A stretch of 35,215 nucleotides of DNA from an uncultured Eubacterium sp. (GTDB lineage: Bacteria > Bacillota > Clostridia > Lachnospirales > Lachnospiraceae): assembly GCA_900551945.1 (NCBI GenBank), contig URYE01000020.1:1-35215 (forward strand). Reading direction: 5' to 3'. Within the stretch, counting starts at the first letter, position 1; every line of letters starts with the position of its first letter. The notes under the pieces were generated by a model that saw only the letters and a list, made by a program, of their open reading frames with translations, searched no databases and had not been told where the DNA came from. A program made the translations under genes and the position numbers. This document shows positions 7,919 to 16,358 of the stretch, piece after piece.

Positions 7919-9144
7919 TGAGAGTATTAATATTTAAAATGCAGGGTATTGCATATAATTCAACTAGAGTTTTTGCAGATATTTTATCAAAAAGTTTTAA
8001 AAGACTTAATGTAGAAGTAGAAATATTTGATATAAAAAAGCAAAGTATTAATGATTTAGAAAAACTTAAAGCTAATTGTTATGACGCAATAATAGATTTT
8101 AATTCAAAGCTTTCAGATTTAGTTGTTGATGATGAAGATGGTAAAGAAAAATATTTTCTTGATACAATAAATGCACCATTTTACAATTATATAGTAGACC
8201 ACCCTGTATATCATCATAAGTATCTTAATCACAAACTTAAAAATTATAATGTTATATGTGTTGATGAAAGTCATGCCGAGTATATAAGACATTTTTATTC
8301 TCATATAAAAAATGTAATAACAGCTCCATTAGGTGCAATCTCAGCTAATGATATAATAAGTTTTTATAATAAAGTTGAATTAGATGAATATAATATAACA
8401 CAAGTAGATACACAAAGGGAAAATTCTATACTTTTTATGGGAACATATCTTAACCCTAATTCGTATTATGAAGTTATTAATAATCTTCCTAAAGATATGA
8501 GTGAGGGTATAAAAAATGTTATTGATATTATGAAGTCAGATAATAATATAACATTTGAAAAAGCTATAAAACAGTATATACATACAAATAATAACGATTA
8601 TAAGCTTATTTATGAAAATGATATCAAGAAAGCAAGTGTTTATAATACAATGTTTTTTATGGCAGATATTTATATTCGTGCCTATATTCGTGAAAATGTG
8701 CTTGATGAATTTGCAAAATCGGGCGTAAACCTTGTGGTATATGGCGAAAAATATAACGAAAGCCATATTGCTAAATATAAAAATGTAAAAATAATGCCAC
8801 AAGTTTCTTATATAGAAAGTATTTTAAAAATGACAAATTATAAATATGTGTTGAATATTATGCCAAATTTCAAAGCAGGAATACATGACAGAGTAGTAAA
8901 TGCTATGATAAATAAAGCAGTATGTATTTCAGATGGCAGTACTTTAATGGATAAGTATTTTGAAAAAAATAAAGATTACATATACTATAATCCAGTTGAT
9001 ACAAACTCAATAAAACAAGTAGCAGAGCTTGTAAAAAATGGAAGTATAGCTTGTAAAGATATTGCACAAAATGGTTACAGGAAAGCAATTAATTTAACAT
9101 TTGATAATATTGCAACAAAAATAATTGCAAACTTATCTAGGTAA
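7918..9144 (+). CDS. CgeB-like glycosyltransferase (GT-B fold)
   Basis: A 408-residue protein. The N-terminal Rossmann-like half begins MRVLIFKMQGIAYNS and contains VDHPVYHH and NVICVDESH. The C-terminal half has the pattern of the glycosyl-transferase 1-2/CgeB family: NLVVYGEKY, IMPQVSY, YVLNIMPNFKAGIHDRVVNA, then DGSTLMDKYF. These C-terminal motifs bind the nucleotide-sugar. There is no signal peptide or membrane helix, so it is cytoplasmic. CgeB-like enzymes in Clostridia glycosylate spore-surface or flagellar proteins or make surface glycans; the acceptor here is not known. The gene is coupled to the acetyltransferase upstream, so a shared sugar-modification job is possible. Codon use is very AT-rich. 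Confidence 0.75.
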   Translation: MRVLIFKMQGIAYNSTRVFADILSKSFKRLNVEVEIFDIKKQSINDLEKLKANCYDAIIDFNSKLSDLVVDDEDGKEKYFLDTINAPFYNYIVDHPVYHHKYLNHKLKNYNVICVDESHAEYIRHFYSHIKNVITAPLGAISANDIISFYNKVELDEYNITQVDTQRENSILFMGTYLNPNSYYEVINNLPKDMSEGIKNVIDIMKSDNNITFEKAIKQYIHTNNNDYKLIYENDIKKASVYNTMFFMADIYIRAYIRENVLDEFAKSGVNLVVYGEKYNESHIAKYKNVKIMPQVSYIESILKMTNYKYVLNIMPNFKAGIHDRVVNAMINKAVCISDGSTLMDKYFEKNKDYIYYNPVDTNSIKQVAELVKNGSIACKDIAQNGYRKAINLTFDNIATKIIANLSR

Positions 9145-9265
9145 GCTTTGATATAATAAGTGTTGGAAATAAAGTTTCCTAGTCCGATAAAAACAATTAA
9201 TGGCTACTTAAGAATAATAAAATAAAATTATTTACGAATAATTTAAAAAAAAATCGCATAAGATA

Positions 9266-9294
9266 TTGTGTAATTAGAATTAATGTTGTATAAT
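9266..9294 (+). promoter_or_regulatory. Promoter of the 6S RNA gene
   Basis: TTGTGT (9266-9271), an exact 17-base spacer and consensus TATAAT (9289-9294). Transcription would begin near 9301, just before the 6S RNA. No coding start with a ribosome site follows for more than 500 bases, which supports a non-coding transcript. Confidence 0.7.
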
Positions 9295-9300
9295 AAGCCT

Positions 9301-9532
9301 AGTGAGAAAGTGCAGTAAGTACTAATAATTTAATATAAGAGTAGAATATTCCTGGGGTGTTCGCCAGTCCACTTATTTTGATCCTACATTATTCGAACGG
9401 GACTCCTATATTTTCACTTTGATGTCAGGCCTCCGTTTGCAGTGGAAGGCAGATGAGTGTTTGCGGTAACCCACCTAGCTTTGCTAGGAGTCGAAAACGT
9501 GGGCAACGGCATTTTGGGAATTTTAAGAGATT
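9301..9532 (+). ncRNA. ssrS: 6S RNA
   Basis: 6S RNA binds the housekeeping RNA polymerase holoenzyme by mimicking an open promoter and down-regulates transcription in slow growth. The closing stem is seen as ATTCCTGGGGTGTTCGCC (9348-9365) against GGCAACGGCATTTTGGGAAT (about 9503-9522), pairing through a mix of Watson-Crick and G-U pairs, as in known 6S RNAs. The conserved 5' block TGTTCGCCAGTCC and 3' block GGGCAACGGCATTTTGGG flank a central region with a local hairpin, CCTAGCTTTGCTAGG. A good promoter lies upstream and an intrinsic terminator just downstream. The 5' end is set from the promoter; the 3' end is approximate, since the terminator may be part of the primary transcript. Recognition is by eye; a covariance model would settle it. 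Confidence 0.85.
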
Positions 9533-9534
9533 AT

Positions 9535-9569
9535 AAGCTTTGTTAGAGAGTATCTAGCAAAGCTTTTTT
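9535..9569 (+). terminator. Intrinsic terminator of the 6S RNA gene
   Basis: AAGCTTTGTTAGA (9535-9547) pairs with TCTAGCAAAGCTT (9553-9565), a 13-bp stem with one T-G pair and a 5-base loop, followed by a run of six T (9564-9569). Confidence 0.85.
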
Positions 9570-9575
9570 ATTTAT

Positions 9576-9835
9576 AGACTTTAGTCTGTTGAGCCCATTG
9601 GAGTTTTTCGTTGTTCCGAAAAATGGAAATGGGCGAAACAAAAAAACACCTGCTATGCGGGTGGTACAACAATTGCTTATAGCAAAAAAATCACCTTTCC
9701 GTTACCTTCAAAACTTTAATCTGCAAAATAAAAATATTTATAGTTGTCAAAATAGTATAATTAGACAAACTAGCCAATATATTAGTAATTGTAATAAGCA
9801 ATTAGTGGGGCAATTTATAAAAGCTAACTAATTGG
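9576..9835 (+). other. Non-coding tandem-hairpin element between 6S RNA and spoIID-like gene
   Basis: Four hairpins follow each other in about 120 bases: AGACT/AGTCT (9577-9588); GCCCATT...AATGGGC with inner stem TTTTTCG/CGAAAAA and an internal loop GGAG/TGGA (about 9592-9633); CACCTGC TAT GCGGGTG (9647-9663); and TTGCT TAT AGCAA (9673-9685). The last two share the same three-base TAT loop. The stretch then turns AT-rich up to the next gene. A TTG-initiated 80-codon frame (9589-9831) crosses it, but it lacks a ribosome site and its first half is the hairpins, so I do not call it a protein. It could be a structured RNA or the end of an IS200/IS605-type element or a related palindromic relic. 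Confidence 0.5.
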
Positions 9836-9849
9836 TTTTAGGGGGCGTT

Positions 9850-12174
9850 ATGGCATATAAAAGAAAAAGAATATTGGCAGTTATAATAATTATAAACATT
9901 GTTCTTATATCATTAATAGTTATTATAAAGAAAAAAAATAAATCAGAAATAACTTATGCTCAAGCTGGAAAGTTATTTGCATATACAATAGCCGATACGA
10001 ATACTCTTAACAGTGCCGAAAAGGACAATCTAGGCTACTGGTATAAGCCGTACATAGAAATAATAAATGATAAACTTGGAATACAGATTAAATCACCATC
10101 TAAAAATATCACATGGCAGTTTGTGTATAAAGTATATCAAGCTGTAAAAGAAACGTATCCTGAACTACAATCCCAAACAGAAAATTCACAACAAGAAAAT
10201 GATATTTTAAATAAATTACAAGCTAAAAGTACAAGTAAAAAACATATAAATGCTAGTGAATTTTATCAAGTTTATAATGTTATAAAAAAATATATGCCTT
10301 ATGGGGAAGAAATTAACGAAGTTGAAGCAGGAATTGCAGGTACACCGCTTATGCTTAGTGCAGCGGGAGAGTGGGAGGTATACACAACTAATGGAAAATA
10401 CCGTTTCAGTGGCATAATTCTTGATGACAAGATTGACAAAACAGTATCAATGTTTGTTAGAAATAATGAAATACTTTCTGTTATTAAAGTGGTATCTTCA
10501 AATGTTGAGTACAAGAATATCTGGGTAAAAAGCTGTAATGAAAATGTACTTGAAACTAATATTTATGGGGCTGATAGAACATTTTCAATTAAAGGCACAA
10601 CACAAAGTGTCACAGGCGTATTAGCTGATATAAGCCTTTCAAATGGTAAAATAAAAAATATAAATATTAAAACAGACGAAATTGGCGGAAAAGTTTTATC
10701 TGTTACAAAAGACTATGTTGAGATAGAGGGGTATGGAAAAGTTCCTCTTGATAAAGATTTTATGATATATGATATTAACAACGGCTTTAGTGTAAAGACT
10801 TATGAAGATATTATTGTTGGTTATTCATTGCAAAACTTCATTGTTGCACAAGGAAGTATATGTGGAGCTGTTATTTCAAAGCCACTTAACGCAGACAATA
10901 TAAGAGTTATAGTAAAAACGACAGGGTTTAATAACATTTTCCATGAAAATGTAGTAATTAATTGTAACAGCCCTTATATTATACATCTAGCAAATGAAGA
11001 TATAGAATGTGTAGCAGGGCAAGAAACAGTTGTCGGTAGAGATAATCCTGCATTTTCAGAAGGAAGAATGACAATAATAGCGCAAAATAATGATGAGATA
11101 ATGATAAATTCTATAACAAGAAGTCAAGGAACGCCATCATATAAAGGAACACTTGAGCTTTCGCTTTATGAGCAGGGAATTGTAGTTGTAAATGAAATAG
11201 ATATCGAAAGTTATCTTAAAAGAGTTGTACCTAGTGAAATGCCGGTAAGTTTTGGTGTTGAAGCTCTTAAAGTGCAGGCAGTTTGTGCAAGAAGTTACGC
11301 CTATAAACAGCTAACTAATAGCTATTACAGTGAGTATGGTGCGCACGTTGATGACAGTACACTATTTCAAGTTTATAATAATACAACTGAAAGCGAAGCT
11401 TCTAATCAAGCTATTAGTGCAACAAATTGTATGGTGTTAAAGTACAATTCAGAAGTAGTGCAGACGTATTATTATTCAACTTCTTGTGGTGTAACTACAG
11501 ATGTTGGCTTATGGGGAAGCTCTCCAGAAAATTATCCGTACTTTTCATCAATTGCAGTAAGTCGTGATAAGAAAAACTTAAACTTGTGTGATGAAAATAC
11601 ATTTGAACAATTTATTACTTCAAAAAATGAAAACGACTATGATTATACTTTTGCGTTGTACCGATGGGAGTTAAATGTAACGACAGAGCAATTAAGTAAA
11701 AGTTTTAATTCTAAATTATACGACAGATACATTGCTGTTCCTGAAAAAATTCTCACGCAAAATGCAGATGGAACATTTTCATCAAAAAAGATTACAACAG
11801 TGGGAAATATACAAGATATTATAGTCAATTCAAGAGCAAACGGCGGAGCAATAACAAGTCTAACCGTAATAGGAGATACGGCAGTTGTTAGGATAGACAG
11901 CGAGTCGTGTATAAGAGTGCTTTTGGGCGTAGATACAGTAGATATGACAACAAACACAGGGACAACAGTAATGTCATCACTTCCTAGTACATTTTGTATA
12001 TTTAAAAAGGTGTATAATCAAGATGTATACACAGGCTTTAAGATTATAGGCGGTGGGTACGGTCATGGAATAGGAATGAGTCAAAATGCCGTAAGTGTAA
12101 TGGCAGCAGAAGGTATGAACTATGTGCAAATATTACAATTCTTCTATCCTAATACAGAAGTGGGAACGAAGTAA
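9850..12174 (+). CDS. SpoIID/LytB-domain protein
   Basis: A 774-residue membrane-anchored protein. ATG 9850 follows AGGGGGC; an earlier TTG at 9832 would place that site inside the gene. One N-terminal transmembrane helix (about 8-28) anchors a long external part. The first 350 residues carry no family I can name with confidence. The C-terminal SpoIID domain (about 425-774) has the family signature YLKRVVPSEMP, with catalytic Glu463, then KVQAVCARSYAY, TYYYSTSCGVT and the ending GGGYGHGIGMSQ. SpoIID proteins are lytic transglycosylases that act on denuded glycan strands of peptidoglycan, in engulfment during sporulation or in vegetative cells (LytB-type). At 774 residues it is about twice the size of canonical SpoIID, so a paralogue of the cell-wall type is more likely than the sporulation protein itself. 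Confidence 0.88.
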   Translation: MAYKRKRILAVIIIINIVLISLIVIIKKKNKSEITYAQAGKLFAYTIADTNTLNSAEKDNLGYWYKPYIEIINDKLGIQIKSPSKNITWQFVYKVYQAVKETYPELQSQTENSQQENDILNKLQAKSTSKKHINASEFYQVYNVIKKYMPYGEEINEVEAGIAGTPLMLSAAGEWEVYTTNGKYRFSGIILDDKIDKTVSMFVRNNEILSVIKVVSSNVEYKNIWVKSCNENVLETNIYGADRTFSIKGTTQSVTGVLADISLSNGKIKNINIKTDEIGGKVLSVTKDYVEIEGYGKVPLDKDFMIYDINNGFSVKTYEDIIVGYSLQNFIVAQGSICGAVISKPLNADNIRVIVKTTGFNNIFHENVVINCNSPYIIHLANEDIECVAGQETVVGRDNPAFSEGRMTIIAQNNDEIMINSITRSQGTPSYKGTLELSLYEQGIVVVNEIDIESYLKRVVPSEMPVSFGVEALKVQAVCARSYAYKQLTNSYYSEYGAHVDDSTLFQVYNNTTESEASNQAISATNCMVLKYNSEVVQTYYYSTSCGVTTDVGLWGSSPENYPYFSSIAVSRDKKNLNLCDENTFEQFITSKNENDYDYTFALYRWELNVTTEQLSKSFNSKLYDRYIAVPEKILTQNADGTFSSKKITTVGNIQDIIVNSRANGGAITSLTVIGDTAVVRIDSESCIRVLLGVDTVDMTTNTGTTVMSSLPSTFCIFKKVYNQDVYTGFKIIGGGYGHGIGMSQNAVSVMAAEGMNYVQILQFFYPNTEVGTK

Positions 12175-12266
12175 AGTAAGTTTTTACAAAAATGTGTGAA
12201 AAGCCATATTCTTTAGATATTGGAGTATAAAATTAGTTGCGCTATAGAAATATGTAAATACAAAAA

Positions 12267-12448
12267 AATGGGATATTTATTTTTTAATATATGATATAAA
12301 CTTAGTAGTTTTTAGATGTGCTTTTTAAGAACAATGACGCACCGACACAATGTCACATTGATTGTGTTCACGTTAGTTTTTTTATCTAAATAGGTACATC
12401 TTAGAACTACTTAGCTTATATCATCAACAAAAAATACAATATCCCATT
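12267..12448. repeat. 182-bp palindromic element (MITE-like) between convergent genes
   Basis: The ends are exact inverted copies, AATGGGATATT (12267-12277) and AATATCCCATT (12438-12448). Complementarity continues inward: TGATATAA...TTATATCA, AGTAGTT...AACTACT, AGATGTGC...GGTACATCT, to a central perfect stem ACACAAT (12345-12351) with ATTGTGT (12361-12367). The whole unit can fold as one long, imperfect hairpin. It overlaps the last bases of the stop codon of the minus-strand gene and starts 92 bases after the spoIID-like stop. No gene lies in it. A non-autonomous transposable element now serving as a two-way terminator is the simplest reading. Confidence 0.7.
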
Positions 12449-13325
12449 ATTTTTCATTTTTATTACTGTTATTTTCCAAATAATAAGTGCGCTTTCTCCT
12501 TATCCTAAGCGGAATAATTCCAGATTGAATACAAATATTAAGCTCAGCGCCTAAAAATAAAATGAGCATACAAAAATAAAGCATCATAAGTGAAATGACT
12601 AAAGAAGTAAGACTTCCGTACATATAACTAAAGTTAGGTGAATAATTAACATATAGTGAGAAGAAATACGAAAATAAATACCAACCAACTGTAGAAAGGA
12701 TAGCACCTGGAAGTTCATTTAAAATACTACTTTTTCTGTTAGGAATAATTTTATACATACTAAGGAAAATAACAACCATAAAACAACCTAAAAAAATCAT
12801 TCTATTTTTAATAATAGCATTAAAAATAAGAGCAATTTCAGGAATAAAACGGTCCAATAATTCAAATAAAGTATCACCGAAAACAACAAGCACTAAAGCA
12901 ATAACAAAAGCAGCAATTAAAAGTAAAGTATATGCAATAGAAAGAAATCTTACAATAATCCAATTGCGCTTTGTATTAGTGTTGTATATAACATCAAGAC
13001 CGTCAATAATAGCCATAAATCCTTTACCAGCAGACCATATAATTGTTAAGATAGTAATTCCAGTAATAGTATTAGATGTTTCTTTGGAAAGGTCATTTAA
13101 AATACTAATAAATAATCCAGATAATTGGTCAGGAATTATAGGAACAATATAGTCTTGAACAAGACTAAGTGGTAAATGCACCCTTGAAATAACTTCAAGC
13201 AAAAGAATAAGAGCAGGTACAAGACTAAGTACAATATAAAAACAAGATTGAGCAGCATAAGCTGTTAAATTATCCTTCATAATCTTATTAACGGTTTCTT
13301 GTACAGCAAATATAAATCTTTTCAT
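12447..13325 (-). CDS. YihY/UPF0761-family inner membrane protein
   Basis: A 292-residue integral membrane protein of the YihY (formerly 'ribonuclease BN') family. The start at 13325 is chosen because GAAAGGA lies just upstream on the minus strand; a longer in-frame start at 13352 has no ribosome site. The family pattern is clear: NLTAYAAQSCFYIVLSLVP in the first helix, GKGFMAIIDGLDVIYN, then PGAILSTVGWYLFSYFFSLYV and YGSLTSLVISLMMLYFCM. About six transmembrane helices are visible. The old RNase name is not supported for this family; the function is unknown. A possible promoter lies at 13387-13360 on the minus strand (TTGAAA, 16 bases, TAATAA). It faces the spoIID-like gene across the palindrome. 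Confidence 0.88.
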   Translation of the reverse strand: MKRFIFAVQETVNKIMKDNLTAYAAQSCFYIVLSLVPALILLLEVISRVHLPLSLVQDYIVPIIPDQLSGLFISILNDLSKETSNTITGITILTIIWSAGKGFMAIIDGLDVIYNTNTKRNWIIVRFLSIAYTLLLIAAFVIALVLVVFGDTLFELLDRFIPEIALIFNAIIKNRMIFLGCFMVVIFLSMYKIIPNRKSSILNELPGAILSTVGWYLFSYFFSLYVNYSPNFSYMYGSLTSLVISLMMLYFCMLILFLGAELNICIQSGIIPLRIRRKRTYYLENNSNKNEK

Positions 13326-13405
13326 AAAAAAATCCTTTCGTTTGTTATACATTATTAAATTATTACAGAAATGTAAAAAACTTTCAACAATTAATTTACT
13401 ATATA

Positions 13406-13434
13406 TTGCAATAATTTACTAATTTGGGTAAAAT
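13406..13434 (+). promoter_or_regulatory. Promoter of the scpA operon
   Basis: TTGCAA (13406-13411), 17-base spacer, TAAAAT (13429-13434). The scpA start codon is at 13534, leaving a leader of about 90 bases with no obvious structure. Confidence 0.55.
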
Positions 13435-13533
13435 AAATAAGATTGAGAGAAGTTTTCAATCATTTGCACAGTAAAGATTTACCTAATAAGTAAAATAACT
13501 GTTATCAATATTTTACACAGAAATGAGGATTAT

Positions 13534-14310
13534 ATGGGCATTAATGTAAAATTGCAGGTGTTTGAAGGCCCGCTAGACCTTTTGTTACATCTAATAGATA
13601 AAAATAAAGTAAATATATATGATATTCCTATTGTAATGATTACAGAACAATACCTTGAATATGTAGATAATATGGATAAAGAAGATTTAGATGTGGTAAG
13701 CGAATTCCTTGTAATGGCGGCTACACTACTTGACATAAAGTCAAAAATGTTACTTCCAAAAGAAGTAGATGAAGAAGGGCAAGAACAAGACCCAAGAGCA
13801 GAGCTTGTTGAAAAGCTTTTAGAGTATAAGCTTTTCAAATATATGTCATATGAATTAAAGAAACAACAAGTAGACGCAGAGAAATCATTTTACAAAGCAC
13901 CTACAATACCAAAAGAAGTTTCAGCTTATTGTCCTCCAATTAATATTGATGAGATTATAGCAGATACAACTCTTATACAACTCAATCAGGTATTTCAAGA
14001 TGTATTAAAACGTCAAGAAGATAAAATTGACCCAATAAGAAGTAAGTTTGGAAAGATTGAAAAAGAAGAAGTCAGCATGTCTGAAAAGCTTGTGCAAGTA
14101 AAGGCGTATCTTAATAAGCATAGAAAGTTTAATTTTAGACAAATGTTATCTAGTAATTCATCAAAAGTGTCAACGATTGTTACATTTCTTGTTATATTAG
14201 AGCTTATAAAAACAGGTTTTGTACAAGTGTATCAAGAAAGTACAATGTCAGACATACAAATTTCCGTAGTAAAAGACCCAGAGCTTATTGGTGATATCAT
14301 AGAGGATTAA
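13534..14310 (+). CDS. scpA: Segregation and condensation protein A
   Basis: A 258-residue ScpA (kleisin) protein, which bridges the two heads of the SMC dimer in the bacterial condensin that organises and separates chromosomes. The N-terminal kleisin helix region has the hallmark FEGPLDLLLHLIDKNKVNIYDIPI followed by ITEQYLEY and MAATLLDIKSKMLLP. The acidic linker (about 85-95) and the C-terminal winged-helix region near residues 170-250 are in place, so it is full length. The ribosome site is GAGGA before ATG 13534. scpB begins 15 bases after the stop, the standard Firmicutes pairing. Confidence 0.97.
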   Translation: MGINVKLQVFEGPLDLLLHLIDKNKVNIYDIPIVMITEQYLEYVDNMDKEDLDVVSEFLVMAATLLDIKSKMLLPKEVDEEGQEQDPRAELVEKLLEYKLFKYMSYELKKQQVDAEKSFYKAPTIPKEVSAYCPPINIDEIIADTTLIQLNQVFQDVLKRQEDKIDPIRSKFGKIEKEEVSMSEKLVQVKAYLNKHRKFNFRQMLSSNSSKVSTIVTFLVILELIKTGFVQVYQESTMSDIQISVVKDPELIGDIIED

Positions 14311-14325
14311 TAGGAGTGAAAGTTA

Positions 14326-14928
14326 ATGAATAAAAATAAAACTAAAGCTGCAATAGAAGCAATACTATTTACAATGGGCAACTCTGTAGAGCTAGATAAA
14401 ATTGCAATGGCAGTAGGACTTGACAAAGAAAATGTAAGAGATATTATACAAGAGATGATACAAGAATATAATTCTGATGATAGAGGAATTAAGATTATAG
14501 AGCTTGATAACGCATTTCAACTTTGTACAAAAAAAGAATATTATGAAAATCTTATCAAAGTTGCAAAAGCACCTAAAAAGCAAGTATTGTCAGAAGCACT
14601 TCTTGAAACTTTGTCAATAATAGCATATAAACAGCCTGTTACAAGACTTGAAATAGAAAAGATAAGAGGTGTGAGCAGCGAAAAAGCAATAAACAGACTT
14701 ATGGAGTTTGATTTGTGTAAAGAACTTGGACGACTTGATGCACCAGGAAGACCTATGCTTTTTGGAACAACAGAAGAATTTTTAAGAGTATTTGGTGTAC
14801 AATCAATAGACGAGCTTCCAGTTATAAGCGAAGACCTTGTTGAAAAATTCAAAGACGAAGCAGAATTAGAACTTGAGGCAGAGCAAAGAGAAGCCGAGAG
14901 TGAAGCAGTCATAACAATGGAAATTTAA
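14326..14928 (+). CDS. scpB: Segregation and condensation protein B
   Basis: A 200-residue ScpB, which dimerises through two winged-helix domains and binds the ScpA linker in the SMC-ScpAB complex. Seen are AAIEAILFTMGN at the start, ALLETLSIIAYKQPVTRLEIEKIRGV (about 92-117), GRLDAPGRPMLFGTT (about 137-151) and a final acidic Glu-rich tail. It has a ribosome site TAGGAG and follows scpA closely, so it is in the same operon. The aminopeptidase gene begins 20 bases downstream. Confidence 0.97.
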   Translation: MNKNKTKAAIEAILFTMGNSVELDKIAMAVGLDKENVRDIIQEMIQEYNSDDRGIKIIELDNAFQLCTKKEYYENLIKVAKAPKKQVLSEALLETLSIIAYKQPVTRLEIEKIRGVSSEKAINRLMEFDLCKELGRLDAPGRPMLFGTTEEFLRVFGVQSIDELPVISEDLVEKFKDEAELELEAEQREAESEAVITMEI

Positions 14929-14948
14929 GATTTAAGGAGGATAATATT

Positions 14949-16343
14949 ATGGAAAGACCTAACGCATGGCAGAAGTATAATGAAGAAGATAAAAGAAAAG
15001 TATTTGATTTTGCAGAAGATTACAGAAAGTTTATTTCTGATTGCAAGACAGAAAGAGAGTGCGTAAAACGTGCTGTAGAGCTTGCTAAGGAAAATGGATA
15101 TGAAGATTTAAACGAAGTTATAAAAAATAATAAAAAATTAAAAGCAGGCGATAAAGTATATGCTATTAATATGGGAAAAGCCGTTGTATTATTTAATATT
15201 GGAAAAAGACCACTTGAAGACGGTATGAATATTTTAGGCGCACATATTGATTCACCACGACTTGATATTAAGCAAAATCCTATGTATGAAGATACACAGC
15301 AAGTACTTCTTGATACACATTATTATGGTGGAATTAAAAAATATCAGTGGGTTGCCAGACCACTTGCACTTCATGGAGTTGTTGCATTAAAGAATGGAAA
15401 TGTTGTTGAGATTAATATAGGTGAAGATGTAAATGACCCTGTTGTTGGTATTTCAGATTTACTTATTCACCTTGCAGGTGAACAGATGGCTAAAAAGGCT
15501 GATAAAGTAATTGAAGGAGAAGACCTTAATATACTTATTGGTAGTATACCACAAAAGGTAAGTGAAGACGAAAATGACAAGTCAGAGCTTGTAAAGAAAA
15601 ATATTCTTGCTTTATTAAAGGACAAGTATGGAATTGAAGAAGAAGACTTCCTTTCAGCAGAAATAGAAGCAGTTCCAGCAGGCCCAGCAAGAGATTTTGG
15701 TGTTGATAGAAGTATGATTATGGGCTATGGCCATGACGACAGAGTGTGTGCATATCCATCACTTATTGCACAGCTTGAAGCAAAAGACCTTGAAAAGACA
15801 GGCGTGTGCATTTTAGTTGACAAGGAAGAAATAGGAAGTGTAGGAGCTACTGGTATGCACTCACGTTTCTTTGAAAATATGGTGGCAGAAGTGCTAGGCG
15901 CAACACAAGAGTATTCAGAACTTAAGTTAAGGAGAGCACTTACTAATTCTAATATGCTTTCATCAGATGTAAGCGCAGCCTTTGACCCTAATTATGCACA
16001 GGTAAGTGAAAAGAATAACAGTGCATACTTTGGAAAAGGAATGGTATTTAACAAGTATACAGGCGCAAGAGGTAAGAGTGGTTCTAATGATGCTTCAGCA
16101 GAATACATGGCAAAGTTAAGAAATATTATGGACAATGCAGATGTATATTATCAGACTTCAGAGCTTGGAAAAGTAGACGCAGGTGGCGGTGGAACAATTG
16201 CTTATATTCTTGCTAATTATGGAATGAATGTTATTGACAGTGGTATAGCAGTTCTTAATATGCACGCACCTTATGAGATAATAAGCAAAGCGGATTTATA
16301 CGAAACATATAGAGGATATAAAGAATTTTTAAAGAACGCATAA
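14949..16343 (+). CDS. M18-family aminopeptidase
   Basis: A 464-residue cytoplasmic zinc aminopeptidase of family M18 (aspartyl aminopeptidase / ApeB type). The fold is recognised from GAHIDSPRLDIKQNP with metal ligand His99, the YHYGG-like stretch THYYGGIKKYQWVARPL, GHDDRVCAYPS, the catalytic pair in DKEEIGSVGATGMHS, SSDVSAAFDPNY and the final VLNMHAPYEIISKADLYETY. All regions expected for a full enzyme are present. It removes N-terminal residues, often acidic ones, from peptides. Ribosome site AAGGAGGA at 14934-14941. Placement just after scpB and before prmA suggests co-transcription. Confidence 0.92.
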   Translation: MERPNAWQKYNEEDKRKVFDFAEDYRKFISDCKTERECVKRAVELAKENGYEDLNEVIKNNKKLKAGDKVYAINMGKAVVLFNIGKRPLEDGMNILGAHIDSPRLDIKQNPMYEDTQQVLLDTHYYGGIKKYQWVARPLALHGVVALKNGNVVEINIGEDVNDPVVGISDLLIHLAGEQMAKKADKVIEGEDLNILIGSIPQKVSEDENDKSELVKKNILALLKDKYGIEEEDFLSAEIEAVPAGPARDFGVDRSMIMGYGHDDRVCAYPSLIAQLEAKDLEKTGVCILVDKEEIGSVGATGMHSRFFENMVAEVLGATQEYSELKLRRALTNSNMLSSDVSAAFDPNYAQVSEKNNSAYFGKGMVFNKYTGARGKSGSNDASAEYMAKLRNIMDNADVYYQTSELGKVDAGGGGTIAYILANYGMNVIDSGIAVLNMHAPYEIISKADLYETYRGYKEFLKNA

Positions 16344-16358
16344 AAGGGAGAAAGATTT

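Noticed and set aside
9589..9831. An 80-codon open frame beginning at TTG
   Set aside because: No ribosome site, a TTG start inside a hairpin, and the first half is made of inverted repeats. Treated as a non-coding element.
12964..13152. Plus-strand 62-codon frame within the yihY-like gene
   Set aside because: Antisense shadow of a membrane protein gene with strong family motifs.
14541..14912. A 123-codon minus-strand frame inside scpB
   Set aside because: Serine-rich shadow of a clearly real gene; same for the minus-strand frame at 25957-26493 and others inside ribosomal and targeting genes.
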